Source: Opitutus sp. GAS368
Lineage (GTDB): Bacteria; Verrucomicrobiota; Verrucomicrobiia; Opitutales; Opitutaceae
Direction of reading: 5' to 3'
Length of the DNA: 64,000 nt
Assembly (NCBI GenBank): GCA_945869845.1
Contig: CAMBRG010000001.1
Location: 36,478 to 100,477 of the forward strand
The translations under genes were made by a program, and so were the position numbers. Positions 18,422 to 27,780 of this stretch are shown in pieces; position 1 is the stretch's first letter; each line of letters begins with the position of its first letter. A model generated the notes under the pieces. It was not told the DNA's origin and ran no database searches. It worked only from the letters and a program-made list of their open reading frames with translations.

Positions 18422-19848
18422 TCCTTGGCTTTTTTCTTCTTCTTTTGCTTGGGCGCGTCGTCTTCGTTCCCGGTCGAGCGGGGCATGCGCTCGAGGGCTT
18501 TCAGCTCGGTGGCCTGCCCTTCGTCGCCCTGCTGCCTCATCCAGGCGTCGAGTTTACCGCGTAGTTCGGCGCGAACGCGGGCGAGTTTCTCGTCGGCGAT
18601 GAGATTGACGCGGTTCCATGGATCCGCCTGGCAATCGAACAGTTCTTCGGCCGGGCGGTGTTGGTAATCGCGCACGAGACGCTGGGCGTGAGCGTCGCCG
18701 GCGGTGGCCAGCTTCTGCCAAGTCTTGAACGTGGCGTCATTGGTGGCGGCGTTGGTGAACGTGACCTCGGGGGTGAGGTTGCGAACGTAGCGGTAGCGGG
18801 TGTCGCGCACGGTGCGGATGCCGTAGAAGTCGGAGCCCTGGTTGATGCCGCGGGTGGTTTGGAGGCCAAACACGTGGGACTTATGGGCGGCGGTGTGGCC
18901 CGTCAGCACGGGCAGGAACGAGCGCCCGTCGAGGACCTCGCGGAGCGGCAGGCCGGCGGCCTCTAGGAAGGTCGGCACGAGGTCGATGTATTCGACGAGC
19001 GCATCGCTGACGCTGCCCGGCTTGATGCGGCCGGGCCAGCGGACGAGGCAGGCGCTCTGTAGACCCGCGTCGTAGCAGGTCCATTTGGCAAACGGGAAGG
19101 AGTTGCCCTGCTCGCTCAACACGACGACCAAGGTGTTGTCCCGCTGAGGGGAGCGGTCGAGCAGCGCGAGTAGTTCGCCGACCTGCGAATCGAAGAAGGT
19201 GATCTCGGCGAGGTAACTGGCATAGCCCGCACGCGTATCCGGCGAATCGACGAGGACGGGTGGCAGTTTCAGCGACGCGGCCGGGTAGGCGGAGGGATTG
19301 CCCTGGTTCCACGGAGAGTGTGGCTCGTTAGATGCGGCGATAAAAAGGAAGGGCCTCGACGTGGCTGTGGTGGTGCGCAACACGGTCGCGAACGCCGCGG
19401 GGTCGGGGTTGTTGCTGCCGGCGAGTTTGGAATACTCAAACGGGAAGACGCCCTTCGGGTTGACGTGCGTTTTGCCGGAGAGGTGCGACGTATAGCCGGC
19501 CGGTGCGACGTAGTGGGCGATACTCTTCACCCAGTCGTGCGCGAAGGTGTGATTCGGATAGGCGCCGGACTTTACCGGGTAGAGTCCCGTGTAAAGACTG
19601 TGCCGGGTCGGTGAGCACATCGGTGCGGCTTGGAAGCAGTGCGTGAACTTCATGCCCTCAGCGGAGAGCCGGTTGAGGTGCGGCGTCTTCGCCTGCCCGC
19701 CATAGACCTCGAGGTCGCGGTAGGTGCAGTCGTCGGCGATGATGAGGAGAATATTAGGCGGCGCGGAGAAAGCGGCCGGCGCAACGACGAACGCCCACGC
19801 GATGCCCAGGCGGCGGAGGTTTTTAAAAAGGACGGCAACGAGGTTCAC
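18418..19848 (-). CDS. Type I sulfatase 9, SGSH-like with late E-Q, poly-Lys tail
   Basis: A 476-residue protein. The signal segment is about residues 10-28. D39-D40, formylglycine C78 (CSPTR), K126 in 'SGKTHVNPKG', 'SNEPHSPW' (H177). At the late metal-binding position the usual D-N/H is replaced by E246-Q247 ('LSEQGNSFPFAKW'). Related secreted sulfatases of the SGSH-like branch show the same SEQG form, so it is probably a subfamily trait rather than decay. It overlaps sulfatase 8 (ATGA) downstream and sulfatase 10 (ATGA) upstream, indicating translational coupling. Tail 'APKQKKKKKAKE'. Confidence 0.92.
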   Translation of the reverse strand: MNLVAVLFKNLRRLGIAWAFVVAPAAFSAPPNILLIIADDCTYRDLEVYGGQAKTPHLNRLSAEGMKFTHCFQAAPMCSPTRHSLYTGLYPVKSGAYPNHTFAHDWVKSIAHYVAPAGYTSHLSGKTHVNPKGVFPFEYSKLAGSNNPDPAAFATVLRTTTATSRPFLFIAASNEPHSPWNQGNPSAYPAASLKLPPVLVDSPDTRAGYASYLAEITFFDSQVGELLALLDRSPQRDNTLVVVLSEQGNSFPFAKWTCYDAGLQSACLVRWPGRIKPGSVSDALVEYIDLVPTFLEAAGLPLREVLDGRSFLPVLTGHTAAHKSHVFGLQTTRGINQGSDFYGIRTVRDTRYRYVRNLTPEVTFTNAATNDATFKTWQKLATAGDAHAQRLVRDYQHRPAEELFDCQADPWNRVNLIADEKLARVRAELRGKLDAWMRQQGDEGQATELKALERMPRSTGNEDDAPKQKKKKKAKE

Positions 19849-21605
19849 GGGTTCGCTTTATTTTTTCCCAGCTTGGCTGGCGGGTTGGCCGCGGCGAGCT
19901 GGCCGTAGGGTGGATTCCAGATCCAGGGAAGCACATCGGTCCGCCGGGCCCAGGCCTCCCACTGCGCCACCATGGTCTGCACGCGGGCGGTTTCCGTGGC
20001 CGCGAGATTGTGCGTTTCAGTCCGATCGGCTGCCATGTCGTAGAGTTCCCACGCGCCGGCGGGGCCCTTGGCGACGAGTTTCCACGGATCGTCGCGCACG
20101 GCACGGTTGCCCTCGTGTTCGAAGAAGATCGGTTCCTTGCGGACGACTGACTGGCCGGAGAAGGCCGGCCGCAGGCTCACGCCGGCAAGCGGATGCAGGT
20201 TCTCACTCGCTCGCTGCAGTGGATACGTCGCGCCGGCGAGGTCGATGCAGGTCGCCATGAGATCGATGAGATGGGCGGGCTGACGCTCGAGGGCGTTGCG
20301 CCGGGACGCCGGGATGCCCGCGGGCCAATGGGCGACGAGCGGCGAACTGATGCCGCCTTCATGCACCCAATGTTTGAATTCGCGGAAAGGGGTGTTGCTC
20401 ACGTTGGCCCAGCCCTCGCCATAGGCGACATAGGTGTCAGCCGCGCCCGGCATAACGCCGTAGCCCTGCCGCATGGGGAAGCCGTCCCGGGTCTGTTTGG
20501 GAATCATGTCTGGCTGAAGATAGTCCGCCGCGAGCGGTGGCAGCGTCGGGCTCGCGGCCCGGGGCGCCGGTGGTCGGGTGCGGGCGCGGCCGAGGTTTTC
20601 GGCACAGCCGCCGTTGTCCTGGAGAAACAGGATGAGGGTGTTCTCGTATTGCCCGGTGCGCTTCAATTCCGCCACTAGCCGGCCGATCCCTTGATCGAGG
20701 CAATCGATCATCGCAGCGTAAACTTCCATGCAGCGGATTTCGAAGGCGCGGTCCGACACGTCGCTCCAGGCGCCGCCGGCCTGGGGGGCGGTCTGCCAGC
20801 GTGGATCGAGCAGACCGAGTTGCTTCATCTTCGCCACGCGGGTCGCGCGGATCGCATCGTAACCGGCGTCATATTTTCCTTGGTATTTCGCGACGTCGGC
20901 TTCCTTCGCGTGCATCGGCCAATGGGGCGCGGTGTGGGCGACATACATGAAGAACGGCTCGGTGGTGTGGGCACGCGCATGATCGGCGACAAAGCTGGCC
21001 GCGTGATCGTTGATCGCGTCGGTATAGTAGAACTCCGCCGGCCGGTAGGCCGGATCGGCGAAAGGTGAGATCAGCGTATTATCGCGGGTGAGCGAGTTGG
21101 GGTCGTAGAAACTGCCGGCGCCGTGGATTGTGCCATAGAATCGGTCGAAGCCGCGTTGCAGGGGCCAGTTGTGTTTCTCTGATTCACCCGTGGGATTCAC
21201 CTTTTTGGTGACGTGCCACTTGCCGACCATGTAGCTGCGATACCCAGCCGGCTTCAGCGCTTCGGCGATGGTGAGGCTGCGACGATTCAGATCGCCGCGA
21301 TATCCCTCAAGTTTGCGGTCGTCCATCATGTGCCCGATGCCGGCTTGGTGCGGATACAAGCCCGTGAGTAGCGAGGCGCGGGTAGGGCAGCAGCGGGCCG
21401 TGTTGTAGAACTGAGTGAAACGCACGCCTTCGCGCGCCAGTGCGTCGAGATTGGGCGTGGCAATCTCGCCGCCGTAGCAGCCGAGGTCCGAGTAGCCCAT
21501 GTCATCGGCCATGATGACGATGATGTTGGGGCGGCGCGGCTCGGCGGCGAAAGCGACGTTCCAGCCAAGGAGCAGAAGGAAGAGGTAAATTTGAGGTGTT
21601 TTCAT
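19845..21605 (-). CDS. Type I sulfatase 10, bacterial arylsulfatase (AtsA-like)
   Basis: 586 residues, longer than its neighbours, as is usual for the bacterial arylsulfatase (AtsA-like) branch. Signal peptide residues 1-21. D34-D35, formylglycine C72 in CCPTR (a second Cys follows it), K129/H131 in 'VGKWHVTKK', 'HTAPHWP' (about 224-230), D330-N331. 'GFDRFYGTIHGAGSFYDP' (about 152-169) is the family-specific block before the third strand. Proline-rich insertion at about 338-355. ATGA overlaps on both sides place it in the coupled chain of sulfatases 11-10-9-8. Tail 'KLGKNKANP'. The natural substrate is unclear, since this branch is broad. Confidence 0.95.
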   Translation of the reverse strand: MKTPQIYLFLLLLGWNVAFAAEPRRPNIIVIMADDMGYSDLGCYGGEIATPNLDALAREGVRFTQFYNTARCCPTRASLLTGLYPHQAGIGHMMDDRKLEGYRGDLNRRSLTIAEALKPAGYRSYMVGKWHVTKKVNPTGESEKHNWPLQRGFDRFYGTIHGAGSFYDPNSLTRDNTLISPFADPAYRPAEFYYTDAINDHAASFVADHARAHTTEPFFMYVAHTAPHWPMHAKEADVAKYQGKYDAGYDAIRATRVAKMKQLGLLDPRWQTAPQAGGAWSDVSDRAFEIRCMEVYAAMIDCLDQGIGRLVAELKRTGQYENTLILFLQDNGGCAENLGRARTRPPAPRAASPTLPPLAADYLQPDMIPKQTRDGFPMRQGYGVMPGAADTYVAYGEGWANVSNTPFREFKHWVHEGGISSPLVAHWPAGIPASRRNALERQPAHLIDLMATCIDLAGATYPLQRASENLHPLAGVSLRPAFSGQSVVRKEPIFFEHEGNRAVRDDPWKLVAKGPAGAWELYDMAADRTETHNLAATETARVQTMVAQWEAWARRTDVLPWIWNPPYGQLAAANPPAKLGKNKANP

Positions 21606-23098
21606 GGGCCGGAAGATTCGTCGAAGCCGGGTTTGCGCAGGCCGCGGCCGGTAATTTTCTGCAACGAATCGCCGAGGTCACCTCGGGCGGCATCCGCGGC
21701 GGCGATCAGACGCTGCACGAGGTCGGGCTGGGCGGCGGCGACGTTGCGGCTCTCGCTGGGATCATCGTCGATGTTGTAAAGCGAAAGCTCGAGCTGCTCC
21801 ACCCGGTAGCCATGACGAGTGGCGATGCCCTCGACGCCGGATTGCGTGATGGAGGTGGGCGCGAGTTTGCCGAAATTGGACGGCTTGCCGGCGCGGCCAG
21901 GCTCGGCGGCGACGGTGATGTAGGGATGCGCGAAGTGCAGTTTCCACGGGCCGCTGCGCAGGGCGTGCAACGCGGTGCCGGAGTAGAAGAACATCGCGTC
22001 GTGTGGCGCGCGGGCGGCGGGTTCGCCGAGGAGCAGGGCTTTGGCCGAGCGTCCGTCGGTCTTGAGCGTCGGGGCCTTGCCGCCGATGAGCTCGGTAAAC
22101 GTCGGCAACCAATCGAGGGCCATGAAGGGTGTCGCGGAGACGCGCGCCGCGGGCACGCGGCCGGGCCAGCGCGCGAGGCACGGCACGCGCACGCCGCCTT
22201 CGAAGACGGTGAGCTTGCCCTCGCGGAGCGGTAGCGCGGAACCGGCGTGTTCGCCGTAGGAGAGAAACGGGCCGTTGTCCGACATGAAGATCACGAGCGT
22301 GCGCTCGTCGAGCCCGAGGCGTTTGAGCGTGGCGAACAGGTCGCCGACGGCGGCATCGAGTTCCTCCATGACATCGCCGTAAAGACCGGCGCCGGAGCGG
22401 CCCTTAAATTTTTCCGAGGCGAAGATCGGGACGTGGGGCATCACGTAGGGCAGATAGACAAAGAACGGACGGGCGGCGTTGCGCTCGATGAAGCTGATCG
22501 CGCGAGCGGTGCTGCGGGCGGTGAACTGCGATTGGTCGGGATCGAGCTCGATGATGGTTTCGCCGTCGTAGAGCGGGAGCGGCGGCATTTCTGGCGCGAG
22601 CGACGGGTGGTATTTGGAGTTGTCGTTGGAGTAGGGGATGCCGAGCCATTCGTCGAAGCCGTGGCGGAGCGGGTGGAACTTGAGGCGCGTGCCGAGGTGC
22701 CATTTACCGGCGCCGAGGGTGGTGTAACCGCGGGCCTTAAACATCTCGGGCATGGTCCACTCGGCCTCGGCGATGCCGTCGCGGCTGGTGTGATTGTAGG
22801 CGCCCTGCATGCCGAGACGGTTGGGGTAGACGCCGGTCATCAGTGCGGCGCGCGAGGCGGTGCACACGGCTTGGGCGACGTAGTGCTGGGTGAAACGCGT
22901 GCCCTCCGCGGCCATGCGGTCGAGGTGCGGGGTCTTGAAGCCCCGGGCACCCTGGGTGCCCATGTCGGCGTAGCCCATATCGTCGACGACGATCAGAATG
23001 ACGTTGGGCGGAGCGGGCTCGGCGGCGCGAGCGGTCGCGGCGGAACAAGCAAGAAGGAGAGAAAGAGAGAAGGTTAGAAGCAGGGTCGAATGGGGCAT
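21602..23098 (-). CDS. Type I sulfatase 11, arylsulfatase A-like, CTASR motif
   Basis: ATG at 23096-23098 chosen (signal peptide 'MPHSTLLLTFSLSLLLACSA'). 498 residues. D39-D40, formylglycine C79 in CTASR (Ala replaces the motif proline), K132/H134, 'VMPHVPIF' (about 219-226), D274-N275. 'GFDEWLGIPYSNDN' and 'YGDVMEELDAAVG' closely resemble the arylsulfatase A/GALNS group. The C-x-A-x-R form is accepted by known maturation systems. It overlaps sulfatase 10 by ATGA. The last 40 residues have no Lys tail, unlike its coupled neighbours. Confidence 0.94.
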   Translation of the reverse strand: MPHSTLLLTFSLSLLLACSAATARAAEPAPPNVILIVVDDMGYADMGTQGARGFKTPHLDRMAAEGTRFTQHYVAQAVCTASRAALMTGVYPNRLGMQGAYNHTSRDGIAEAEWTMPEMFKARGYTTLGAGKWHLGTRLKFHPLRHGFDEWLGIPYSNDNSKYHPSLAPEMPPLPLYDGETIIELDPDQSQFTARSTARAISFIERNAARPFFVYLPYVMPHVPIFASEKFKGRSGAGLYGDVMEELDAAVGDLFATLKRLGLDERTLVIFMSDNGPFLSYGEHAGSALPLREGKLTVFEGGVRVPCLARWPGRVPAARVSATPFMALDWLPTFTELIGGKAPTLKTDGRSAKALLLGEPAARAPHDAMFFYSGTALHALRSGPWKLHFAHPYITVAAEPGRAGKPSNFGKLAPTSITQSGVEGIATRHGYRVEQLELSLYNIDDDPSESRNVAAAQPDLVQRLIAAADAARGDLGDSLQKITGRGLRKPGFDESSGP

Positions 23099-23168
23099 AG
23101 GGGAGATAGTTTGAAAGGGACAGCCGAGGCGAGTTGAAGGAAGCGGTGCGTGAGAAAAAAGCCCGTGG

Positions 23169-24662
23169 TCAGCGGATTTTTTGGTCGGGTAACTCCTGTT
23201 TGATGCCGGCATCGAGCGGCATCCGATCGTTCTGCGACGTGAGGCCGACTTCGAGCATCACCTTGACGAGTTCCGCCTGCAGGTCGCGCAGGACCGCGGC
23301 GTAGTGTGGCCGGTCGATCAGGTTGTGCCGCTCCTCGGGATCGAATTCGATGTTGTAGAGCTCGGCCTTGTGGCGGTCGGGGCCGCCGTCGCCGTGGGGT
23401 GAGCGCGTGTATTTCCATGACTCGGTGCGCACGCTGCGGACGTTGGGGGTGTAGGGGAACTGCTTCTCGTAGTTGTAATGGTAGAGCCAGGATTTGCGCC
23501 AAGCGTCGTCGCCCTGTTGCACCAGCTTTTTCCACGACCGCCCGTGGATGCCGGTGAGCGCGGGCGCGCGGGCGAGGTCGAGCAGGCTCGGGGCGATATC
23601 GACGGTGAGCACCTGCTGGTCGACGATTTTCGGCGCGGTGACGGGCGTCAGGCCGGGGAAACGCACGATCTGCACGATGCGGATGCTGGGCTCGTGCGCG
23701 GTGCGCTTGTCCACCATGCCGTGCTCGCCGTTGAGGATGCCGTTGTCGCTCATGAAAACGATGATGGTGTTGTCCAGTTCGCCGCGCGCGCGGAGCAGCT
23801 CGTAGAGACGGCCCACGCTGTCATCGACCGAGAGAATTGTGCCCCAATAGGCGCGCGTCATCGCTTCGAAGTCCTTCACCGCGGCGGGCGAGTCGTCGGG
23901 GAATTTCTTCCGCCAATCGAAGAGCGGCCCGTAGATGCCGTGCCAGGTGTTGAGCCGCTCGCGGATCCACGAGGGTTTGTCATCGAGCATGAACGCGGTC
24001 TCCGGATAGGGCACGCGGACGGAGTCGAAGGCCTTTTCGTATTTCGGCTCGGGGAGGTAGAAACTGTGTGGGGCTTTGTGGCCGATCAGCATGAGCCAGG
24101 GCTTGCCGTCCCGCGGCCGGGAGAGCCACTCCTCAGCCATGTCGGTGACGACGGTGGTGTAGTAGCCTTTAACGACCTCGCGCTTCTGGCCGTGGAAATT
24201 GAATTCGGTGTCGAAGTATTTTCCCTGCCCTTTGTGGGTCACGAACCAGTTAAAGCCGGGGCGTGGATCATCGTTGTTCTCGCCCATGTGCCATTTGCCG
24301 AAATAGGCGGTGTCGTAGCCGGCGGCCTGCAGCACGGCAGGGAAGCTTTTCAGCCCGGCGGGATACTCTGTGAAGTTATTGGTCACGCCATGCGCGTGGG
24401 CGTAGAGCCCGCTCAGGATGCTCGCGCGGCTCGGCGAGCAGAGCGACGTCGTGCAAAACGCGTTTTTAAAATGCACGCCCTCCCGCCCGAGGCGATCGAT
24501 GTGCGGAGTCTTGAGGTGCTTGTTGCCGGCGAGGCCGAGCGCGTCCCAGCGCTGGTCGTCGGTCAGGATGAAAAGTATATTGGGCGAGCGGTCCGCGGCG
24601 GCGAAAGCGCTGGCGGCGAGGGCGACGGCGAGAACGCCGAGGAGTGATCGGATGGGGGGCAT
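23169..24662 (-). CDS. Type I sulfatase 12, GlcNAc-6-sulfatase-like
   Basis: A 497-residue secreted sulfatase. Signal peptide about residues 1-22; D35-D36, formylglycine C75 (CSPSR), K123/H125 in 'FGKWHMG', 'GHKAPHSFY' (about 194-202), D306-N307 then 'GEHG'. 'PRPGF..FV..KGQG.YFD' (about 133-151) is the block seen in the N-acetylglucosamine-6-sulfatase-like branch. A role on 6-O-sulfated sugars is therefore the best guess, at moderate confidence. A DUF4976-like C-terminal subdomain ('[11 protein letters not shown]') closes the protein. 70 bases before sulfatase 11. Confidence 0.94.
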   Translation of the reverse strand: MPPIRSLLGVLAVALAASAFAAADRSPNILFILTDDQRWDALGLAGNKHLKTPHIDRLGREGVHFKNAFCTTSLCSPSRASILSGLYAHAHGVTNNFTEYPAGLKSFPAVLQAAGYDTAYFGKWHMGENNDDPRPGFNWFVTHKGQGKYFDTEFNFHGQKREVVKGYYTTVVTDMAEEWLSRPRDGKPWLMLIGHKAPHSFYLPEPKYEKAFDSVRVPYPETAFMLDDKPSWIRERLNTWHGIYGPLFDWRKKFPDDSPAAVKDFEAMTRAYWGTILSVDDSVGRLYELLRARGELDNTIIVFMSDNGILNGEHGMVDKRTAHEPSIRIVQIVRFPGLTPVTAPKIVDQQVLTVDIAPSLLDLARAPALTGIHGRSWKKLVQQGDDAWRKSWLYHYNYEKQFPYTPNVRSVRTESWKYTRSPHGDGGPDRHKAELYNIEFDPEERHNLIDRPHYAAVLRDLQAELVKVMLEVGLTSQNDRMPLDAGIKQELPDQKIR

Positions 24663-24691
24663 GGGAAGGGGTGAACGTGATGGGCTGGGGC

Positions 24692-26200
24692 TTAACGAAC
24701 CTGCCCTTGCTCGCGGACCTGCGCCAAGAGGCGGGTCAATTCCGCGACCTTATCGGGGTGGCTCGCGTAGAGATTTTTTTTCTGACCGAGGTCGCGGGCG
24801 AGGTCGTAGAGTTCGCCGGGTTGGTCGTTTTTCGCGTAGCCGTTTTCTTCGTTCACCCAATCGGGCACGCGGGAATGGGCGCCGGTTTTCGCGGCGATCA
24901 GGACCCAGTTCTCGTGGCGGATCGCATAGGCATCCTTGAAGGTGTTGTGCACGATCGTGCGGCGGGGGCCGGGCGCGTTGGCTTTCCAGACCGGTAGCAG
25001 GTTGTAGCTGTCGGGCGCGGCCCCGGCCGGCACGTCGGCTCCGGCTGCGGCTGCGAGCGTGGCCATGAGGTCTACCTGACCGACCAAGGCGTGACTCACG
25101 CTGGCCGCCGGCACGACCCCGGGCCATTTCACGATGAACGGCACGCGATGTCCGCCCTCGTAGAGGTCGCGTTTGAGTCCGCGCAACGGGCCGGAACTGC
25201 GGTGCTGGAACGCGCGGACGCGCTCATAGGCGTAGTGTTCGGCGCCGTTGTCGGCGGAGAAAATGACGATCGTGTTCTGGGCGAACCCGTGCTCCTCCAG
25301 CGCGCGCAAAATCCGGCCGACTGCGGCATCGGTCTGCACCATGAAATCCCCGTAGCCGCCGGCCTGCGACTTGCCGCGATACTCCTCGGTCGGGACGATC
25401 GGGGCGTGCGGTGAGTTGAAGGGCGCGTAGAGGAAGAACGGCTCACTCCGGCCCTTCTGCGCCGCGATCCAATCGACGGCCTTCTCGGTGAGGCGCGGGA
25501 CGACGGCGTAAAAGTCCCAGCCCGGTGTCATCGGTCCGGGCCGCGCCTCCCAATTACCCTCCGCGGTCTGGGGCGTGATTTTCAGCGGGACGCTGGGGTG
25601 GGTGATAACGCGGTCGTTTTCAAACCAAGCGTAGGGCGGGAAGTTCGGGACATCATCGCCGAAGTAATAGTCGAAGCCGTGCGCGAGCGGCCCGCCGGAG
25701 ATGGGTTTGGACCAGTCAAAATCTTCGGGCGCGTAGATTTTATCTGAACCCCTTTCGGCGGCTTTTGGTTTCGTGCCGGGCTTTAGGATGTCGTTCCAAT
25801 TCCAGCCCAAATGCCATTTGCCGATGCAGGCCGTGCGATAGCCCCGCGGCTTAAGAATTTCGGGCAGGGTAAGCTCGGCGGCGTCGAGGGCCGGCGGGCC
25901 GAAGGAATTCACGATGCCGTGAAACTTACGCCAGTGAAACCGCCCGGTCAGGAGCGCGTAGCGGCTCGGGGTGCAGACGCCCGAGGAACTGTGCGCGTCG
26001 GTGAAACGCATGCCCTCGCGCGCGAGCCGGTCGAGATTTGGGGTGGGGATCTTCGAATCGGGATTTTGGAGGCCGAGGTCGCCGTAGCCCATGTCGTCGG
26101 CGTAAAGGATGACGATGTTGGGCCGTTCGGCCGCGTGCGCACCGGCGATCGTAACGGCGAAGCAAAGCAACGTAGCGGGGATGCGCAAAAGACGGTTCAT
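24692..26200 (-). CDS. Type I sulfatase 13
   Basis: ATG at 26198-26200 chosen (signal '[20 protein letters not shown]'). 502 residues. D35-D36, formylglycine C76 (CTPSR) followed by Y-A-L-L-T-G, K128/H130 in '[12 protein letters not shown]', 'FNSPHAPIV' (H265), D317-N318. A long insert at about residues 140-225 containing '[18 protein letters not shown]' is shared in type with sulfatase 4 and marks a distinct subfamily. The late '[32 protein letters not shown]' region is the usual lid. 29 bases before sulfatase 12. A 174-base gap carrying a REP-like palindrome separates it from sulfatase 14. Confidence 0.94.
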   Translation of the reverse strand: MNRLLRIPATLLCFAVTIAGAHAAERPNIVILYADDMGYGDLGLQNPDSKIPTPNLDRLAREGMRFTDAHSSSGVCTPSRYALLTGRFHWRKFHGIVNSFGPPALDAAELTLPEILKPRGYRTACIGKWHLGWNWNDILKPGTKPKAAERGSDKIYAPEDFDWSKPISGGPLAHGFDYYFGDDVPNFPPYAWFENDRVITHPSVPLKITPQTAEGNWEARPGPMTPGWDFYAVVPRLTEKAVDWIAAQKGRSEPFFLYAPFNSPHAPIVPTEEYRGKSQAGGYGDFMVQTDAAVGRILRALEEHGFAQNTIVIFSADNGAEHYAYERVRAFQHRSSGPLRGLKRDLYEGGHRVPFIVKWPGVVPAASVSHALVGQVDLMATLAAAAGADVPAGAAPDSYNLLPVWKANAPGPRRTIVHNTFKDAYAIRHENWVLIAAKTGAHSRVPDWVNEENGYAKNDQPGELYDLARDLGQKKNLYASHPDKVAELTRLLAQVREQGQVR

Positions 26201-26306
26201 AGCGAAAGCGGGTTCAGGGAAATTGGGGTGAAAGGCGAAAATCGTCGGTGCCGATGATCGGGGCAACGGCGGGTTGAGTTATACCGGTATTTGTTGAGTT
26301 TTAGAC

Positions 26307-26340
26307 CCAAACCTACGGGCAAGATGCCCGTGCCACCCCG
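26307..26340. repeat. REP-like palindrome, family 1 (copy 3)
   Basis: Contains CTACGGGCAAGATGCCCGTG then CCACCCC; CACGGGC/GCCCGTG-type arms with one mismatch and loop AAGAT. It lies between sulfatases 14 and 13. Confidence 0.65.
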
Positions 26341-26374
26341 GAAGCCGAAGTCTGAAACTCAACCGCCATTGGTA

Positions 26375-27775
26375 TTAGTCGCGGTCGGGGCGGCGCGGGG
26401 CGAGCGGGAAATCGGGATTCTCGGTGCGGGCGGAAGTGAGCAGGGCGGTGAGGCGGGCGGCGATCTCGGGTTGGGCGGAGGCGAGGTTTTCTTTTTCGCC
26501 GATATCGTCGCGGAGCTGGTAGAGCTCGACCGGTCGGTTGGCGGCGGCGCGGTAGAGTTTCCAGTCGCCCTCGCGGACGGCCTGTTGCGGGGCGGCTTCC
26601 CAGTAGTGATGGCTGCGCCGAATCTGCCGAGCGGGCGGGCCGAGCAGCGTGGGAACAAGCGAAACGCCGTCGATGGCGGTGGGTGGATCGGCGCGGGCGA
26701 GTTCGGCAAAGGTCGGCGCCATATCGGCAAAATCCGAGACGAGATCGGAGGTGCGTCCGGGAGCGATGCGACCGGGCCAGCGGGCGATGAAAGGCACGCG
26801 AATGCCGCCTTCGTAGAGGGTGAACTTGAGGCCCCGCAACGGGCCGGCGCTTTGAAAAAACTCGGGGTCTTGGCCGCCGGCGGTGATCGGGCCGTTGTCG
26901 CTGGTGAAGATGATGAGGGTGTTTTCGGAGAGTTTGAGTTCGTCGAGTAAGTCGAGCAGTCGGCCGATATCGCGGTCGAGGCGGGTGATCATCGCAGCGC
27001 GGACGGCGCGGGGTTCGTGCTGGGGGGCGTAAGTTTTTCCGCCGGGAAACGGTTTGGGCTCGGGCCAACGGTCGCGATATTCGGCGAGCGAATCGGCGGG
27101 GACGGCGACCTCGGCATGCGGCGTCGTGAAGGCGCCGAAAAAGAAGAACGGGCGGTCTTGGTGGCGGCGGACGAAATCGAGCGTTTCGCGGATGAACAGG
27201 TCTTGCGAATACAGGGCGCGGCCGCCGGCGGTGTTTTCCGGGATTTCGACGCGCTGGCCGTTTTTCCAAAGGTGGTCGGGGTAGTGGGTGTGGGCGTGGG
27301 TCTGGTCGATGTAGCCAAAGAATTCGTCGATGCCCTGAGCGGCGGGCGCGCCCGTGCTTTCGAGCGTGCCGAGGCCCCACTTGCCCACGCCGCCGGTGGC
27401 GTAACCGGCGGCCTTAAGCGCGGAGGGGAACGTGCGGTCGGTGGCGCGGAGGGGAAGTTTGCTGTTGGCGCGGATGGGGGCGTGGCCGCCGTGCAGCCCG
27501 GTGAAGAGCACGGTGCGCGAAGGCTGGCACGAGGGCGCGCCGGCGTAGTGCTGGGTGAAGCGAATGCCCTCCTGCGCCATGCGATCGAGGCGGGGCGTGC
27601 GGATGAGTTTCTGGCCGTAGCTCCCGAGGTCGCCGTAGCCGAGATCGTCGGCCAGTAGGTAGATGATGTTGGGCGGACGGGCGGTGGCGGGGGAGGCCGG
27701 GGCGGAGAGGGAGATGGAGAGAAGGAGGGAAAGAGCGAGGGCGAGACGGAGCGGTTGAGGAGGGAGAGGCGACAT
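26375..27775 (-). CDS. Type I sulfatase 14
   Basis: 466 residues; signal peptide about residues 1-32 encoded by a pyrimidine-only tract. D43-D44, formylglycine C83 (CQPSR), K132 in GKWGLG (the histidine after KW is glycine), 'FTTPHAEV' (about 216-223), D293-N294. 'QGIDEFFGYIDQTHAHTHYP' (about 147-166) and GKWGLG mark a common subfamily seen in polysaccharide-degrading loci. It begins only 5 bases after the stop of the DUF1016 nuclease gene, so that unrelated gene is embedded in the operon. C-terminus 'PRRPDRD', no Lys tail. Confidence 0.94.
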   Translation of the reverse strand: MSPLPPQPLRLALALSLLLSISLSAPASPATARPPNIIYLLADDLGYGDLGSYGQKLIRTPRLDRMAQEGIRFTQHYAGAPSCQPSRTVLFTGLHGGHAPIRANSKLPLRATDRTFPSALKAAGYATGGVGKWGLGTLESTGAPAAQGIDEFFGYIDQTHAHTHYPDHLWKNGQRVEIPENTAGGRALYSQDLFIRETLDFVRRHQDRPFFFFGAFTTPHAEVAVPADSLAEYRDRWPEPKPFPGGKTYAPQHEPRAVRAAMITRLDRDIGRLLDLLDELKLSENTLIIFTSDNGPITAGGQDPEFFQSAGPLRGLKFTLYEGGIRVPFIARWPGRIAPGRTSDLVSDFADMAPTFAELARADPPTAIDGVSLVPTLLGPPARQIRRSHHYWEAAPQQAVREGDWKLYRAAANRPVELYQLRDDIGEKENLASAQPEIAARLTALLTSARTENPDFPLAPRRPDRD

Positions 27776-27780
27776 GGGGA

